Counted from the first letter of the stretch, positions 15,415 to 25,642 are shown. The stretch: DNA of 64,000 nt from an uncultured Odoribacter sp. (GCA_900541415.1 UQJP01000019.1:1-64000), one strand, 5' to 3'. A program made the numbers and translations. The notes: a model not told the origin generated them from the letters alone.

Positions 15415-18150
15415 ATGATACACAGGCTATACAGGATAAATTTTTTCATAACCTTATCGATCCTTTTCCTTCTATTCACAGGGATAGGCAATGCCTGGGG
15501 CATATCAAGTCAAAAGCAGACACATAAGATATTGGTGATACATTCTTATGCTCCCGATTATGTGGCTTATCCCGACCTGAACCGGATGATTGCGGACGGT
15601 TTTTCCAAGCAAGGCATTCAGGCGGATATTCATACGTTTTACCTGAACTGCGAGCAATACGAAGCAGCGGACGAAACCCAGCGGATGTATAACTACATGG
15701 ACAGTCTCAGTTCCTGGGAACCGGATCTGATTCTGGTAAACGAAGATCAGGCCACTTTTTCGCTGCTCGACTGCGGACACCCGTTGGTGCAAACCACTCC
15801 CATCGTTTTTACCGGAGTGAATTTTCCCAATTGGGAGTTATTGAAAAGTTACAAGGAAATCACCGGACTTTGGGATAAACCCGATTATCTGGAAACCATC
15901 AATATGGTAGAAAAATTATTCGGGAAAACCCGCATCCGTTTTTTCCACGACAATACTTTTTTAGGCAGGCAGGTCACCCGGGAGATCGCCGACCAGTTAA
16001 AAAGGGATTACCCGAAAATTTCTTATTTTCTTTACAATTATCTGAAAGATCCGACATCTTACACGGAACACCCTAACATCGACCTTTTCCATGAAGATAA
16101 CGAGCCGGATCTCAACCGCCCGGACTCTACCTCTTTTTATTTTATCAATCTACGGAAAAAAGACCGGAACGGGCTTTTATGGACGATCAGCGGCATGGTG
16201 AAATATTCCGCTTTTATCCAAACGAAATACGACTACACCACGATGCGTATCGGGCGGATGGCAGCAATCCCCATTTTCACCGTGATCAGCGAAGGATTCG
16301 ACTATCATCAGGGGATTCTGGGCGGATACATCACAACAGTCGATATTCAGGCGTATGAAAGCACGGCTTTAGCCAGCCGGATACTGAAAGGAGAAAAAGC
16401 CAGCCAGATCCCTATCGCCCAAAGCAGCAAAAAGCATATTGTAGACTGGAACGAACTGAAACGTTGGAATATATCGAAAAAATCACTTCCCAACGACTAT
16501 GTGGTGATCAATATTCCTTTTCATATCCGGTATAAAATAGAAATTATCACTTTAAGTATATTCCTATGCTTATTCATCATCGCCCTTATCGTTTACCTTT
16601 CTTATCTGTACTCCAGGGAAGCCAAACGCAAACGGGAAGCTCAGGCGAATTTAAAAAGGGAAAGAGATTTTCTATCTTTAGCTTTAGAGGGTAGTAATAT
16701 CTTTGCCTGGAAATATAACGAACAAAAAAGCCTTCTCACTTTCGATAAAGAATTTTTCGACAAATTGGGAATCCCACCCCGTTCTTACACTTTGCAGGAA
16801 ATCGAAGCAATTTCCCACCCCGGCGACTATATCAAAGCCCTTAAAAATTTCAGGCAAATCAGACAAGACAAACAAAACCGGGCCAGTATGCACCTTCGCT
16901 GTAACTTTACCGGAGAAGGGTATATCTGGTATGAATTTCGCTATATCGATATTATTTCAGCAGGTTCTATCATCGGGCTGATCCTGAATATCGAAGATTA
17001 TAAAAAAAGAGAGGCGGAACTGACCGAATCCCGAGACCTGGCAGCGAAAGCAGAATTAAAGCAATCGTTTCTGGCCAATATGAGCCACGAAATACGTACC
17101 CCTTTAAATGCGATTGTAGGTTTTTCAAACCTGCTGGCCGGAGAAAACGAGCAATCTCAGGAAGAACGGCGGGAATTTATCAAGATTATCAATCGGAATT
17201 GTGAGTTATTGCTGAAACTGATCGACGATATTCTGGAAATATCCCGGATCGAATCCAACAGTTTAAGTTTCACTTCCCAGGAAATCAACTTAAACCAACT
17301 GATCGACGATATTTATATCACCTACCAGCTGATGATGCCTAAAGGTGTAGAGCTACGCAAAGACACTCCGGAAACCCCTGTCCGGATCACCACCGATAAA
17401 ATCCGGTTAAACCAGGTAATCAGCAATTTACTGAACAATGCCATTAAATTCACGACTTCCGGTTATATCCAATTGGGGTATAAAGTGGATGAATCACTAA
17501 AACTCCTGTATATTTACGTACAGGATTCAGGGAAAGGCATTCCGGCAAAAGAGCAGAAGATGATCTTCGAACGCTTTTACAAACAGGACGAATTTATACA
17601 GGGGACAGGATTAGGGCTTTCTATTTGCCAGGGAATCATACAAAAACTGGGTGGGGAAATCCGTCTTAAATCCCAAGAAGGGGAAGGTAGTCTTTTCACT
17701 ATCGTTTTGCCTCTCACGTTTGAATTTATAGAGGAAACACCCTCGACTTCCACCTCCCCAACTCCAGAGGATTCATCCTCCCCAGCCGACAGGCAGAAAA
17801 CAATCTTAATTGCCGAGGATAACGAGAGCAATTATATGTTATTAAAAATCATTCTGCAAAAGCACTACGAACTGGTATGGGTGAAAAACGGTAAAGATGC
17901 CGTCGGGGCAATAGAACAACAGTACATAGACCTGATTTTAATGGATATTAAAATGCCGGAAATGGACGGGCTGGAAGCCTTAAAAATCATACGAAAAAAA
18001 TACAGGGACTTGCCTATCGTTATGCAAACGGCCTATGCTTTTGAAACAGACCGGGAGGAAGCTGAACAGGCCGGATGTTCGGGCTTTATCACCAAACCCG
18101 TTTCCGCTCCCCAGCTATTAAAAATCGTCCGGAACCTGATCGGGGAATAA
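15415..18150 (+). CDS. Hybrid two-component sensor kinase with ABC-type periplasmic sensor domain
   Basis: The protein has 911 residues from ATG 15415 (MIHRLYRINFF). An in-frame ATG at 15364 lies upstream of the promoter's start point and is rejected. Order: signal/TM segment (about 8-28); a periplasmic domain of about 330 residues resembling ABC-type binding proteins (KILVIHSYAPDY, ILVNEDQATFSLL, VFTGVNFPNW); TM near 375-398; a PAS-like region (425-540); HisKA with the phospho-His in MSHEIRTPLN (about 557); HATPase_c (GSGKGIP-like DSGKGIPAKEQ, GTGLGLSICQG); and a receiver with Asp in LILMDIKMPEMDG (about 843). No DNA-binding domain follows, so output needs a phosphotransfer protein or another regulator. 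Divergent to the GH35 gene, which it might control. Confidence 0.9.
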   Translation: MIHRLYRINFFITLSILFLLFTGIGNAWGISSQKQTHKILVIHSYAPDYVAYPDLNRMIADGFSKQGIQADIHTFYLNCEQYEAADETQRMYNYMDSLSSWEPDLILVNEDQATFSLLDCGHPLVQTTPIVFTGVNFPNWELLKSYKEITGLWDKPDYLETINMVEKLFGKTRIRFFHDNTFLGRQVTREIADQLKRDYPKISYFLYNYLKDPTSYTEHPNIDLFHEDNEPDLNRPDSTSFYFINLRKKDRNGLLWTISGMVKYSAFIQTKYDYTTMRIGRMAAIPIFTVISEGFDYHQGILGGYITTVDIQAYESTALASRILKGEKASQIPIAQSSKKHIVDWNELKRWNISKKSLPNDYVVINIPFHIRYKIEIITLSIFLCLFIIALIVYLSYLYSREAKRKREAQANLKRERDFLSLALEGSNIFAWKYNEQKSLLTFDKEFFDKLGIPPRSYTLQEIEAISHPGDYIKALKNFRQIRQDKQNRASMHLRCNFTGEGYIWYEFRYIDIISAGSIIGLILNIEDYKKREAELTESRDLAAKAELKQSFLANMSHEIRTPLNAIVGFSNLLAGENEQSQEERREFIKIINRNCELLLKLIDDILEISRIESNSLSFTSQEINLNQLIDDIYITYQLMMPKGVELRKDTPETPVRITTDKIRLNQVISNLLNNAIKFTTSGYIQLGYKVDESLKLLYIYVQDSGKGIPAKEQKMIFERFYKQDEFIQGTGLGLSICQGIIQKLGGEIRLKSQEGEGSLFTIVLPLTFEFIEETPSTSTSPTPEDSSSPADRQKTILIAEDNESNYMLLKIILQKHYELVWVKNGKDAVGAIEQQYIDLILMDIKMPEMDGLEALKIIRKKYRDLPIVMQTAYAFETDREEAEQAGCSGFITKPVSAPQLLKIVRNLIGE

Positions 18151-18255
18151 AATTAAATTCCTTTACCCGACAACATAAGCCATTCTCACGTTTATAGCAT
18201 CGCCAACCGGACGGATTCAACAGACAATGGGACTGAAAATTAGGAGAAAATAATA

Positions 18256-18275
18256 TTTTGTATATCTTTACAAAA
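18256..18275 (+). promoter_or_regulatory. Inverted repeat overlapping a near-consensus -7 box
   Basis: TTTTGTA (18256-18262) and TACAAAA (18269-18275) flank TATCTTTA, one base off the TAnnTTTG box, 28 bases before the hydrolase ATG. It could be a promoter overlapped by an operator. Confidence 0.4.
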
Positions 18276-18303
18276 GAAAACTCTTAAACCCAACACCTCA
18301 ACG

Positions 18304-19692
18304 ATGAAAAAAACAGGTTTACTTATTCTTTTTTTGATCGGTCTGCTTTATAGCCAGGCGCAGGATATAACAGGAGCCTGGTATGGCAGGTTGGCTCAGG
18401 TCGATCTAAGTATTGCTTTCCATATCAATGAAAAAGACGGATCCTACACAACCGAAATGGACAGTCCGGATCAGGGAGCTCAAGGTATTCCGACCTCAAC
18501 CACCACTTTCGACGGGACACACCTAACGATTGAAATTCCTAAACTCAACGCACAATATAAAGGAGAATATTCCAACGGTGAAATTAAAGGTACATTTACC
18601 CAACACGCCACCCCGTTCACGCTCAACCTTTCCAGGCAAGAAACGAAACGTAAACGTCCACAAGAACCTAAACCGCCTTTCCCCTATTACATCGAAGACC
18701 TCACGTTTGAAAATCCGAAAGCAGGAATCACTTTGGCCGGAACTCTGACACGACCTCAAAAAGAAGGGGCATTCCCTGCCGTGGTATTAATCAGCGGAAG
18801 CGGGGCACAAGACCGGAACGAAGAATTAATGGGGCATAAACCATTCTGGGTAATCGCCGACTATCTCACCCGGCAGGGTATTGCCGTACTGCGGTTCGAC
18901 GACCGGGGCTTCGGGAAGTCGGGAGGGAAATTCTACGGTGCCACATCACAGGATTTCGCCACCGATGTGCAAGCCGCAGTGGATTATCTGAGAAAAAGGA
19001 AAGATATTCAATCTAACCTCGTCGGATTGATCGGCCATAGCGAAGGGGGGATGATTGCCCCTATGGTAGCGGCAGACGATCCCCAAATTGCTTTTATCGT
19101 ATCCCTGGCAGGAGTCGGAACGAAGGGACTCGATTTATTGGTTACGCAAGCAGTTACTTTTAGCAAAGTGGCAGGCGGGAAAGAGGAAGAAATCAAGCAA
19201 ATAGAAATAACTCAGCGGGAAGCGGCTCAAATTGTGACGAACTACCCTGTCAAACAAGCCATAGGCAAGTTAGACAGCTTATATAAAATATCCTTCGAAA
19301 AAATGCCCAGCGTCCAATCGCTGACGCCCGAAGAAAAACAAAAATCTATACAGCAAGCCATTGCAAGATTGACCGACCCGTGGATGCGTTATTTTATTGC
19401 TTACGATCCCGCCCCGGTGCTGGCAAAGGTAAAATGTCCGGTATTAGCCCTGAACGGAGAGAAAGACATTCAGGTTATTGCCCCTGAAAATTTGGAAGGA
19501 TTCCGTAATGCTCTACAAAAGGGAGGTAACCGTCAGGTCAAGACCGTATCTTTTCCGGGTTTAAACCACCTGTTTCAGGAGTGTAAAACGGGAACAATGG
19601 ACGAATATGCCTTAATCGAACAAACTTTTTCACCGGATGCGCTAAAGGTTATGGGAGATTGGATCGGCGAACAAATCAAAAAGAAAAAATAA
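18304..19692 (+). CDS. Exported alpha/beta hydrolase (S33-like serine hydrolase)
   Basis: The 462-residue protein has a signal peptide (MKKTGLLILFLIGLLYSQAQ), a lipocalin-like N-terminal beta domain (DITGAWYGRLAQVDLSIAFHI, about 20-120) and a C-terminal alpha/beta hydrolase domain. Visible features are the oxyanion region LISGSGAQDRNEE, the nucleophile elbow GLIGHSEGGMIAP, the acid in LALNGEKDIQV and the His in FPGLNHLF. The class includes esterases and acylaminoacyl-type hydrolases found widely in Bacteroidota; the substrate is not known. It stands alone as a single gene with a promoter-like inverted repeat in front and a large palindrome after it. Confidence 0.88.
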   Translation: MKKTGLLILFLIGLLYSQAQDITGAWYGRLAQVDLSIAFHINEKDGSYTTEMDSPDQGAQGIPTSTTTFDGTHLTIEIPKLNAQYKGEYSNGEIKGTFTQHATPFTLNLSRQETKRKRPQEPKPPFPYYIEDLTFENPKAGITLAGTLTRPQKEGAFPAVVLISGSGAQDRNEELMGHKPFWVIADYLTRQGIAVLRFDDRGFGKSGGKFYGATSQDFATDVQAAVDYLRKRKDIQSNLVGLIGHSEGGMIAPMVAADDPQIAFIVSLAGVGTKGLDLLVTQAVTFSKVAGGKEEEIKQIEITQREAAQIVTNYPVKQAIGKLDSLYKISFEKMPSVQSLTPEEKQKSIQQAIARLTDPWMRYFIAYDPAPVLAKVKCPVLALNGEKDIQVIAPENLEGFRNALQKGGNRQVKTVSFPGLNHLFQECKTGTMDEYALIEQTFSPDALKVMGDWIGEQIKKKK

Positions 19693-19695
19693 ACA

Positions 19696-19816
19696 GATGC
19701 CGGAGGATTTTTCGGCATCGGATAAAAGGCAACGGATTCCCGGTCTTTTATCTTTACAAAGATTCCCGCCCGCAGTATGCCCGCGATTATTGCGGTCATG
19801 CTACCGGGCGGGAATC
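19696..19816. repeat. Two palindromes between convergent genes, one 56 bases long
   Basis: A small hairpin GATGCCG/CGGCATC (19696-19719) is followed by a large one: GATTCCCGCCCG with CGGGCGGGAATC (19761-19772, 19805-19816), 12 perfect pairs, continued inside by AGTATG/CATGCT and CCGC/GCGG. No T run follows on the plus strand, so it is not a classic terminator, although it separates the convergent hydrolase and efflux operon. It could be a bidirectional transcription barrier or a dispersed palindromic repeat. Confidence 0.6.
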
Positions 19817-19931
19817 AACTTAAAAAGGAGATTTCAAGCCTCCGGAAATACTATCCGGCAACGGGTGTCATCCGTCTATTTATAAACGAAGGAATTATTC
19901 TACCACTACTATTAGATTTTCACACCCTCCT

Positions 19932-21311
19932 TTATTCGGCAGAAGTTTCTTCATATCCTCCCCCCAAAGCATGATAAAGGTTGATCACCCCCTGTATCTC
20001 ATCAAAACGATCCGACACCGCATCCAATTCAGCCTGTAAAAGAGTCTGGCGGGCTGTAATCACCTCCAGATAATTCTGAGAACTATGGCGCATCAGCAAC
20101 TCGGAACTCCGTACGGCGGATTGCAGGGAGGCAATTTGCTGCTCATCCAATTTTAAACGTTGCCGGGCAATCTGCCATTGCATCAAAGCATTATTAACCT
20201 CCGTCCCGGCATCAAGTAAACTTTGGCGGAAAGAGAGCAGGGCTTCTTCCTGTTGTGCCTTAGCCACTTTCAGGTTCGCCACATTCTGTCCCCGGTTAAA
20301 AAGCGGTTGTGCCAAAGAAGCGACAGCAGAAAACAGCCACTGTCCGGGATTGGTAATCGCAGCCCCGGCAGCATTCGTCCACCCCGCCGATCCCCCTAAG
20401 GTAATCGAGGGATAGAATGCCGAACGCGCCTGATTGGTTGCATAAAAGGCCTCTGCCAGTTCGGCTTCGGATTGCCGAATATCGGGACGACGCTGCAACA
20501 ACTGCAAAGGTACCCCGACAGAAAGCGTATCGGGAAACATCTGTCCCTTTAAGGTCGATCGCTCGATCGCCTGCGGCGCAGTTCCCAAAAGGGCGGACAA
20601 TGAGTTTTCCATCTCGGCAATCTGTTGCCGGACCGAAAGTAAAGAAGCCTCTACCGACAACTTGCTCGCTTCGGTCTGGGCAACCGCCATATCAGTGGTT
20701 TGCCCGGCTTTTTTCAACGCCTTCATCACACGCAGATTTTCAGTCCAATTCTCGACAGTGCGTTCACTGATGGCAAGCTGCTCGTCGAGCATCAGCAGAG
20801 TATAGTAATTATTGGCAATCGTAGCGACCAACTGGGTCTGCACAGCCTGCCGATAAGCCTCGCTCTGTTCGAATACCGCCTTAGCTCCGCGTTTGGCATT
20901 AGTCACCCGGCCGAAAATATCCACCTCCCACTCGGCAGAAACAGCCAAATCATAAGTTTTAGTGGTTTTAGCCCCTTCAACATGAGATAAATTCCCCTGA
21001 GGAGTAAACGAAAGGGAAGGCAAATAAGCCAACCGTGCCGATTTAAGCAACGCTTCGGCCTCCTTCACCCGTAACCGGGCAATATTCAAATCACTGTTAT
21101 TCCGAATACCCGCCTCAATGAGCTGTTGTAACTGCGGATCGGTAAACAACTCTTTCCACGAGAGTGAAGCGATCGAACTTGTATCCGCCGGAGCGACGGG
21201 CTGGCGGTAAAGGCTGTCTGCCACCGTCATTTCGGGACGCTCATAAGCCCGGTACACGGAACACCCGCTTAGTCCAGCCGACAGGAACAGGCATATTATT
21301 ATCTTTTTCAT
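19932..21311 (-). CDS. Outer-membrane efflux lipoprotein, TolC/NodT family
   Basis: The 459 residues begin with a lipoprotein signal (FLSAGLSGCSVYRAYERPE, Cys17). Two long helical repeats follow (near 65-220 and 270-450) with the typical LWxELFxDPQLQxLIEAGIRNNSDL start (here LSWKELFTDPQLQQLI) and the repeated ALLSFRQSLLDAG/VNNAL pattern. OprM/NodT trimers form the outer-membrane channel of RND pumps. It is the third gene of the operon, 17 bases downstream of the RND transporter, so these three products should form one tripartite pump. Confidence 0.94.
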   Translation of the reverse strand: MKKIIICLFLSAGLSGCSVYRAYERPEMTVADSLYRQPVAPADTSSIASLSWKELFTDPQLQQLIEAGIRNNSDLNIARLRVKEAEALLKSARLAYLPSLSFTPQGNLSHVEGAKTTKTYDLAVSAEWEVDIFGRVTNAKRGAKAVFEQSEAYRQAVQTQLVATIANNYYTLLMLDEQLAISERTVENWTENLRVMKALKKAGQTTDMAVAQTEASKLSVEASLLSVRQQIAEMENSLSALLGTAPQAIERSTLKGQMFPDTLSVGVPLQLLQRRPDIRQSEAELAEAFYATNQARSAFYPSITLGGSAGWTNAAGAAITNPGQWLFSAVASLAQPLFNRGQNVANLKVAKAQQEEALLSFRQSLLDAGTEVNNALMQWQIARQRLKLDEQQIASLQSAVRSSELLMRHSSQNYLEVITARQTLLQAELDAVSDRFDEIQGVINLYHALGGGYEETSAE

Positions 21312-21328
21312 ACGATTTCTTTGATTTA

Positions 21329-24300
21329 TTACTCTTTTTCTTCCAATTTCGGCAGTTTACGTTCCGGCATAAATCTCTCTTGCAGGGACTGGAACACAAT
21401 AAACAGCACAGGCACAATAAACAACAAAGCAACAGTTCCGATCAACATTCCCCCCACAGTTCCCACACCGATGGAAATATTACCGTTCGCCCCCACCCCG
21501 GATGCAAACATAAGTGGCAACATCCCGAAGATCATGGTGAGCGAGGTCATCAATATAGGTCGTAAACGAACCTGGGCGGCAGACACGGCAGCCTGCGAGA
21601 TTGTCATCCCCTGGCGGCGGCGTTCGGAAGCGTACTCCGTCAGCAGGATTGCGGTTTTTGCCAGCAATCCGATCAGCATCAGCAATCCGATCTGTAAATA
21701 GATATTATTTTCCAGCCCGAACATTTTGGCAAAAAAGAAGCTTCCCGCTAACCCGAACGGCACGGAAAGAATCACCGCAACCGGAATGAAAAGGCTTTCA
21801 TAAAGGGCACACAATATCAAATAAATGAACACAACGCAAATAACAAAAATCAACGTAGTTGAGTTATTCGATGCCTCCTCACGGGACATTCCCCCGAACT
21901 CGAATCCATACCCGGCAGGCAGGGTTTGGGCGGCCACTTCACGCACAGCCTGTATGGCCTGTCCGGAACTATAACCGTCGGCAGGCGTACCGTTGACCGT
22001 AATAGCCGAAAAGAGGTTAAACCGCGAAAGGGTTTCAGCGCCATAAACACGGGTCAGGGTGAGATACTGGCTGACAGGCGACATTTTTCCGTCGGAATTA
22101 CGGACAAACATATTGTTCAGCGCTTCAGTATCCAACCGGAACTCCGGCGAAGCCTGCACCATCACCCGGTAAAGTTTCGAGAAACGGTTCATATTCGAAG
22201 CGTAATTACCACCGATATACCCGGCCAAAACATCAAGCACTTCGGTAGGCGATATACCATTACGTTTACAACGGGCAGCATCCACTTCCACCAGATATTG
22301 CGGGAATTTCGTGTCGAACGAAGTCGTTGCCCGGGCAATTTCAGGACGTGTACTCAAACCGTCGATCATCCGGCGGGTAACAGTCAGCAAATCTTCTATC
22401 GTTCCTCCCTTTTGGTCTTGCACATAAATTTCAAAACCGCTGCTCACCCCGTAACCGGGAATCATCGGCGAAGCAAAAGCCATAATATCAGCCGAAGCAA
22501 TATCCCCCGTACGGCGGTATATTTCGGAAATCACAGCATTGATACCGTCTTCTTTCCCGGTACGTTCCGCCCAAGGTTTCAAACGGATGATAAACATACC
22601 GTTTGCCGCCCCCTGCCCGCTGATCATTCCGTTACCCGTTATCTTCGAAAAGATGTCAACCTGAGGAATCGTACTGATACGCTTATCCACTTCATCCATG
22701 ACGATCTTCGTTTCCTCCAGGTTACTACCGGCGGAAGTACGCACATCCACGAAAATAGTTCCCATATCTTCCTGCGGCACAAGTCCCGTTTTAGTGGTCT
22801 TCATCAGCCAAAACAGTCCGGCGGCAGCTACCACCAATAACACTCCGGCCAGCCATCTCCGTTTGAGCATAAAAAATACGCCCGTTTTATACTTCATCAC
22901 CACCCGGTGAAAAGCAGTATCGAAAGCCAGGTGAAACCGGGAAGAAAAACTTAATTTCTCACCGCTCTTAGCATCAGCATGCGGTGTCATGATCAGGGCA
23001 CAAAGCGCCGGGCTCAATGTCATGGCATTCAGCAAGGAAATACCCACGGCCACGGCCATCGTAAGACCAAATTGCGTGTAAAACGTCCCGGTGGTTCCTC
23101 CCATAAAGCTGACCGGGATAAACACAGCCATAAAGACGAAAGTCGTTGTTACCAGAGCGGAAGTGATACCTCCCATTGCGTCTATGGTTGCCAGATAAGA
23201 CGATTTATATCCTTCGTCAAATTTAGCCTGCACCGCCTCGACCACCACAATCGCATCGTCCACCACCGTACCGATCACCAACACCAGCGCAAACAGCGTA
23301 AGCATATTCAAACTGAAACCCGCCACATAAAGGAAAGCAAAAGTACCGACCAGCGAAACAATGATTGAAACCGCAGGAATAAACGTGGAACGAAAACTTT
23401 GCAAGAATACGTACACCACAAGGATAACCAAAATAATAGCTTCGACTAAAGTTTTAATCACATTCTGAATAGAAGCATCGAGGAAATCCTTCGAACTCAT
23501 CAAGTCTGCCAGTTTCATTCCCTTAGGCAGGGTTTCCGAAATCTCCGCCACCACCCTGTCGATTTCTTCAATGATCTCGTTGGCATTCGATCCGGAAGTC
23601 TGAGCAATCATACAGTTGGAGCCGGGATGACCGTTCACCTCGCCGATATAAGTATAAGTTTGGGAACCCAATTCAATGGTTGCCACATCCTTTAGTCTTA
23701 ACACCTCGCCGTTAGACAGGGAACGGATAACCATATTTTCAAAATCCGATTCCTGTTCGTAACGTCCCCGGTATTTCAACACATACTGAAAAGTGTTTTC
23801 CGATTCAGTACCCAGCTTACCCGCAGGAGATTCCAGATTTTGTTCATCGAGAACCGTGGTAATATCCGAAGGGACAAGATTATATTTAGCCATTTTCCCC
23901 GGATCGAGCCAGATACGCAACGAATAGTCGGACCCCATCACATTCACTTCGCCCACTCCGGCAATACGTGCCAAACGGGGTTCGATATTGATTTTAAGAT
24001 AATTGTTCAAAAAACTCTCGTCGAATGAATCGTCAGGACTGTAAAGTGCCAAAGCCTTGATATTACTGGTCTGCCGCTTACGAACGGTGACACCGCTTCG
24101 GGTCACCTCGGCAGGTAAAAGTCCCTGTGCAGAAGCAATCCGGTTTTGTACGTTCACAGTAGCCATATCCGGATCGGTTCCCTGCCGGAAATAAATGGTA
24201 ATCCGGGCAGACCCCGTATTGGTCGACGAAGAAGTCATATACATCATATTTTCCACTCCGTTGAGAGCCTCTTCCAAAGGCACAACCACACTCTTTTGCA

Positions 24301-24472
24301 CCGTCTCGGCACTGGCTCCGGTATAGCTGGCGGAAACACTGACGGTCGGCGGGGCAATTTCAGGGAACTGCTCAACAGGCAGTTGTGAAAGACCTATAAG
24401 CCCCACGATCAAAATAACGACGGAAATCACTCCCGCCAATATAGGTCGGTCGATAAATGTTCTGATTTTCAT
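21329..24472 (-). CDS. RND multidrug efflux transporter, HAE1 family (AcrB/MexB-like)
   Basis: The 1047-residue protein has the standard RND layout: TM1 (RPILAGVISVVILIVGLIGL), two large periplasmic loops, and two sets of TM helices. Family motifs include VSASYTGASAETVQKSVVVPLEEALNG, the TM4 proton relay segment (VLVIGTVVDDAIVVVEAVQ, with adjacent Asp residues), GFSLNMLTLFALVLVIG, and GLLAKTAILLTEYA near the end. Length is normal. It exports hydrophobic drugs, bile salts or similar compounds by proton exchange. It sits between its adaptor (9 bases upstream) and its outer-membrane channel. The divergent LytS/LytTR pair is a candidate regulator. Confidence 0.97.
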   Translation of the reverse strand: MKIRTFIDRPILAGVISVVILIVGLIGLSQLPVEQFPEIAPPTVSVSASYTGASAETVQKSVVVPLEEALNGVENMMYMTSSSTNTGSARITIYFRQGTDPDMATVNVQNRIASAQGLLPAEVTRSGVTVRKRQTSNIKALALYSPDDSFDESFLNNYLKINIEPRLARIAGVGEVNVMGSDYSLRIWLDPGKMAKYNLVPSDITTVLDEQNLESPAGKLGTESENTFQYVLKYRGRYEQESDFENMVIRSLSNGEVLRLKDVATIELGSQTYTYIGEVNGHPGSNCMIAQTSGSNANEIIEEIDRVVAEISETLPKGMKLADLMSSKDFLDASIQNVIKTLVEAIILVILVVYVFLQSFRSTFIPAVSIIVSLVGTFAFLYVAGFSLNMLTLFALVLVIGTVVDDAIVVVEAVQAKFDEGYKSSYLATIDAMGGITSALVTTTFVFMAVFIPVSFMGGTTGTFYTQFGLTMAVAVGISLLNAMTLSPALCALIMTPHADAKSGEKLSFSSRFHLAFDTAFHRVVMKYKTGVFFMLKRRWLAGVLLVVAAAGLFWLMKTTKTGLVPQEDMGTIFVDVRTSAGSNLEETKIVMDEVDKRISTIPQVDIFSKITGNGMISGQGAANGMFIIRLKPWAERTGKEDGINAVISEIYRRTGDIASADIMAFASPMIPGYGVSSGFEIYVQDQKGGTIEDLLTVTRRMIDGLSTRPEIARATTSFDTKFPQYLVEVDAARCKRNGISPTEVLDVLAGYIGGNYASNMNRFSKLYRVMVQASPEFRLDTEALNNMFVRNSDGKMSPVSQYLTLTRVYGAETLSRFNLFSAITVNGTPADGYSSGQAIQAVREVAAQTLPAGYGFEFGGMSREEASNNSTTLIFVICVVFIYLILCALYESLFIPVAVILSVPFGLAGSFFFAKMFGLENNIYLQIGLLMLIGLLAKTAILLTEYASERRRQGMTISQAAVSAAQVRLRPILMTSLTMIFGMLPLMFASGVGANGNISIGVGTVGGMLIGTVALLFIVPVLFIVFQSLQERFMPERKLPKLEEKE

Positions 24473-24480
24473 GGCACAGG

Positions 24481-25581
24481 TTATTCTTGAGTGGTCTGAC
24501 TTTTAATTACCGTTCCTTCACGCACCAACCCCGCACCCTCTGCCACAATGACATCGCCCGGAGCAAGACCCGATTCTACAATATATTCCGTGCCGTTGTT
24601 CAGCCTGAACACTTCTACCGGAGCAGATTGGGCTTTACCGTCGATCACTTTATAAACGAACACCCGGTTTTGTAATTCATAGGTAGCGGCCTGCGGAATG
24701 ACGATACAGTTTTCCCTAGCGGTAGGAACCACCACTGTACCGCTGCCGCCATTACGCAACAATTTTTCAGGATTCGGGAAACTGGCACGCAAGCTAACTG
24801 CCCCTGTCCCTTCGTCCACTGTTCCGCTAATGGCATTCACCTTTCCGGGATGGGCATACGTTTTGCCATTGCTTAAGGTCAGTTCCACTTCGGGCATCTG
24901 TTCCAGAGCCTTTTGCAAAGACCCGTATTGTTGTATCAAGTCGAGAGTTTGATTCTCAGCCATAGAAAAATAAGAATACACTTCCTCGTCGTCCGACACG
25001 GTCACCAGCGGATCGTCGATACTACTGCTTACCAGCGCGCCCACCCGGTATGGAATCATGCTCGCCACTCCGTTCACAGGACTTTTCACCTCCGTGTACG
25101 ACAGATCGTTGCGGGCATTCGTCTCCTGCGCACGAGCCTGTGCCAGGGCAGCTTCCGCTTCGGCCAAACTATTCCGCGCTGTCTGTAAATCGAATTCCGA
25201 CACTACTTTCTCTTTGAAAAGCTCCTCCCGGCTGTCGGCAGTGAGCTTTGCCGTAGCCAGTTTCGCCTCGGCGCTTTTCACATTGGCTACCGCCGTTTCC
25301 AAAGCCGCTTTATAAGGAACCTGATCGATGACAAAAAGTGTTTGTCCCTTATGCACAGCATCACCTTCGTTGATTCGGATTTCGGTAACAATCCCACTGA
25401 CCTGCGGTCGGATCTCTACGTACTGACGGCCCCGCAACGTGGCCGTGTAACCGGTTTTAAGCGTCTGATTGCTCAACTCAACAGTCAACGTTTTGTACGT
25501 AACTCCCACCTCCTCTTGCTGCTTACTTCCACAGGACGAAAGCAACATCACACATGCAAAATAAATAATTCGCCTTTTCAT
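24481..25581 (-). CDS. RND efflux periplasmic adaptor (membrane fusion protein, AcrA/MexA-like)
   Basis: The 366 residues include a lipoprotein signal (FACVMLLSSCGSKQQ, Cys17), the lipoyl half-motifs (RPQVSGIVTEIRINEGDAVHKGQTLF and SPVNGVASMIPYRVGALVSS), an alpha-helical hairpin (KAALETAVANVKSAEAKLATAKL to EAEAALAQARAQETNA), and beta-barrel and membrane-proximal domains to the C-terminus. It links the inner-membrane pump to the NodT channel. First gene of the operon, with a -7 box at 25643-25650 on this strand. Confidence 0.95.
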   Translation of the reverse strand: MKRRIIYFACVMLLSSCGSKQQEEVGVTYKTLTVELSNQTLKTGYTATLRGRQYVEIRPQVSGIVTEIRINEGDAVHKGQTLFVIDQVPYKAALETAVANVKSAEAKLATAKLTADSREELFKEKVVSEFDLQTARNSLAEAEAALAQARAQETNARNDLSYTEVKSPVNGVASMIPYRVGALVSSSIDDPLVTVSDDEEVYSYFSMAENQTLDLIQQYGSLQKALEQMPEVELTLSNGKTYAHPGKVNAISGTVDEGTGAVSLRASFPNPEKLLRNGGSGTVVVPTARENCIVIPQAATYELQNRVFVYKVIDGKAQSAPVEVFRLNNGTEYIVESGLAPGDVIVAEGAGLVREGTVIKSQTTQE

Positions 25582-25642
25582 TGTAATTTAATCTTTAACT
25601 TATTATTAACCTTCTCATTATAGACTCGAAACGCGCTTTTAA

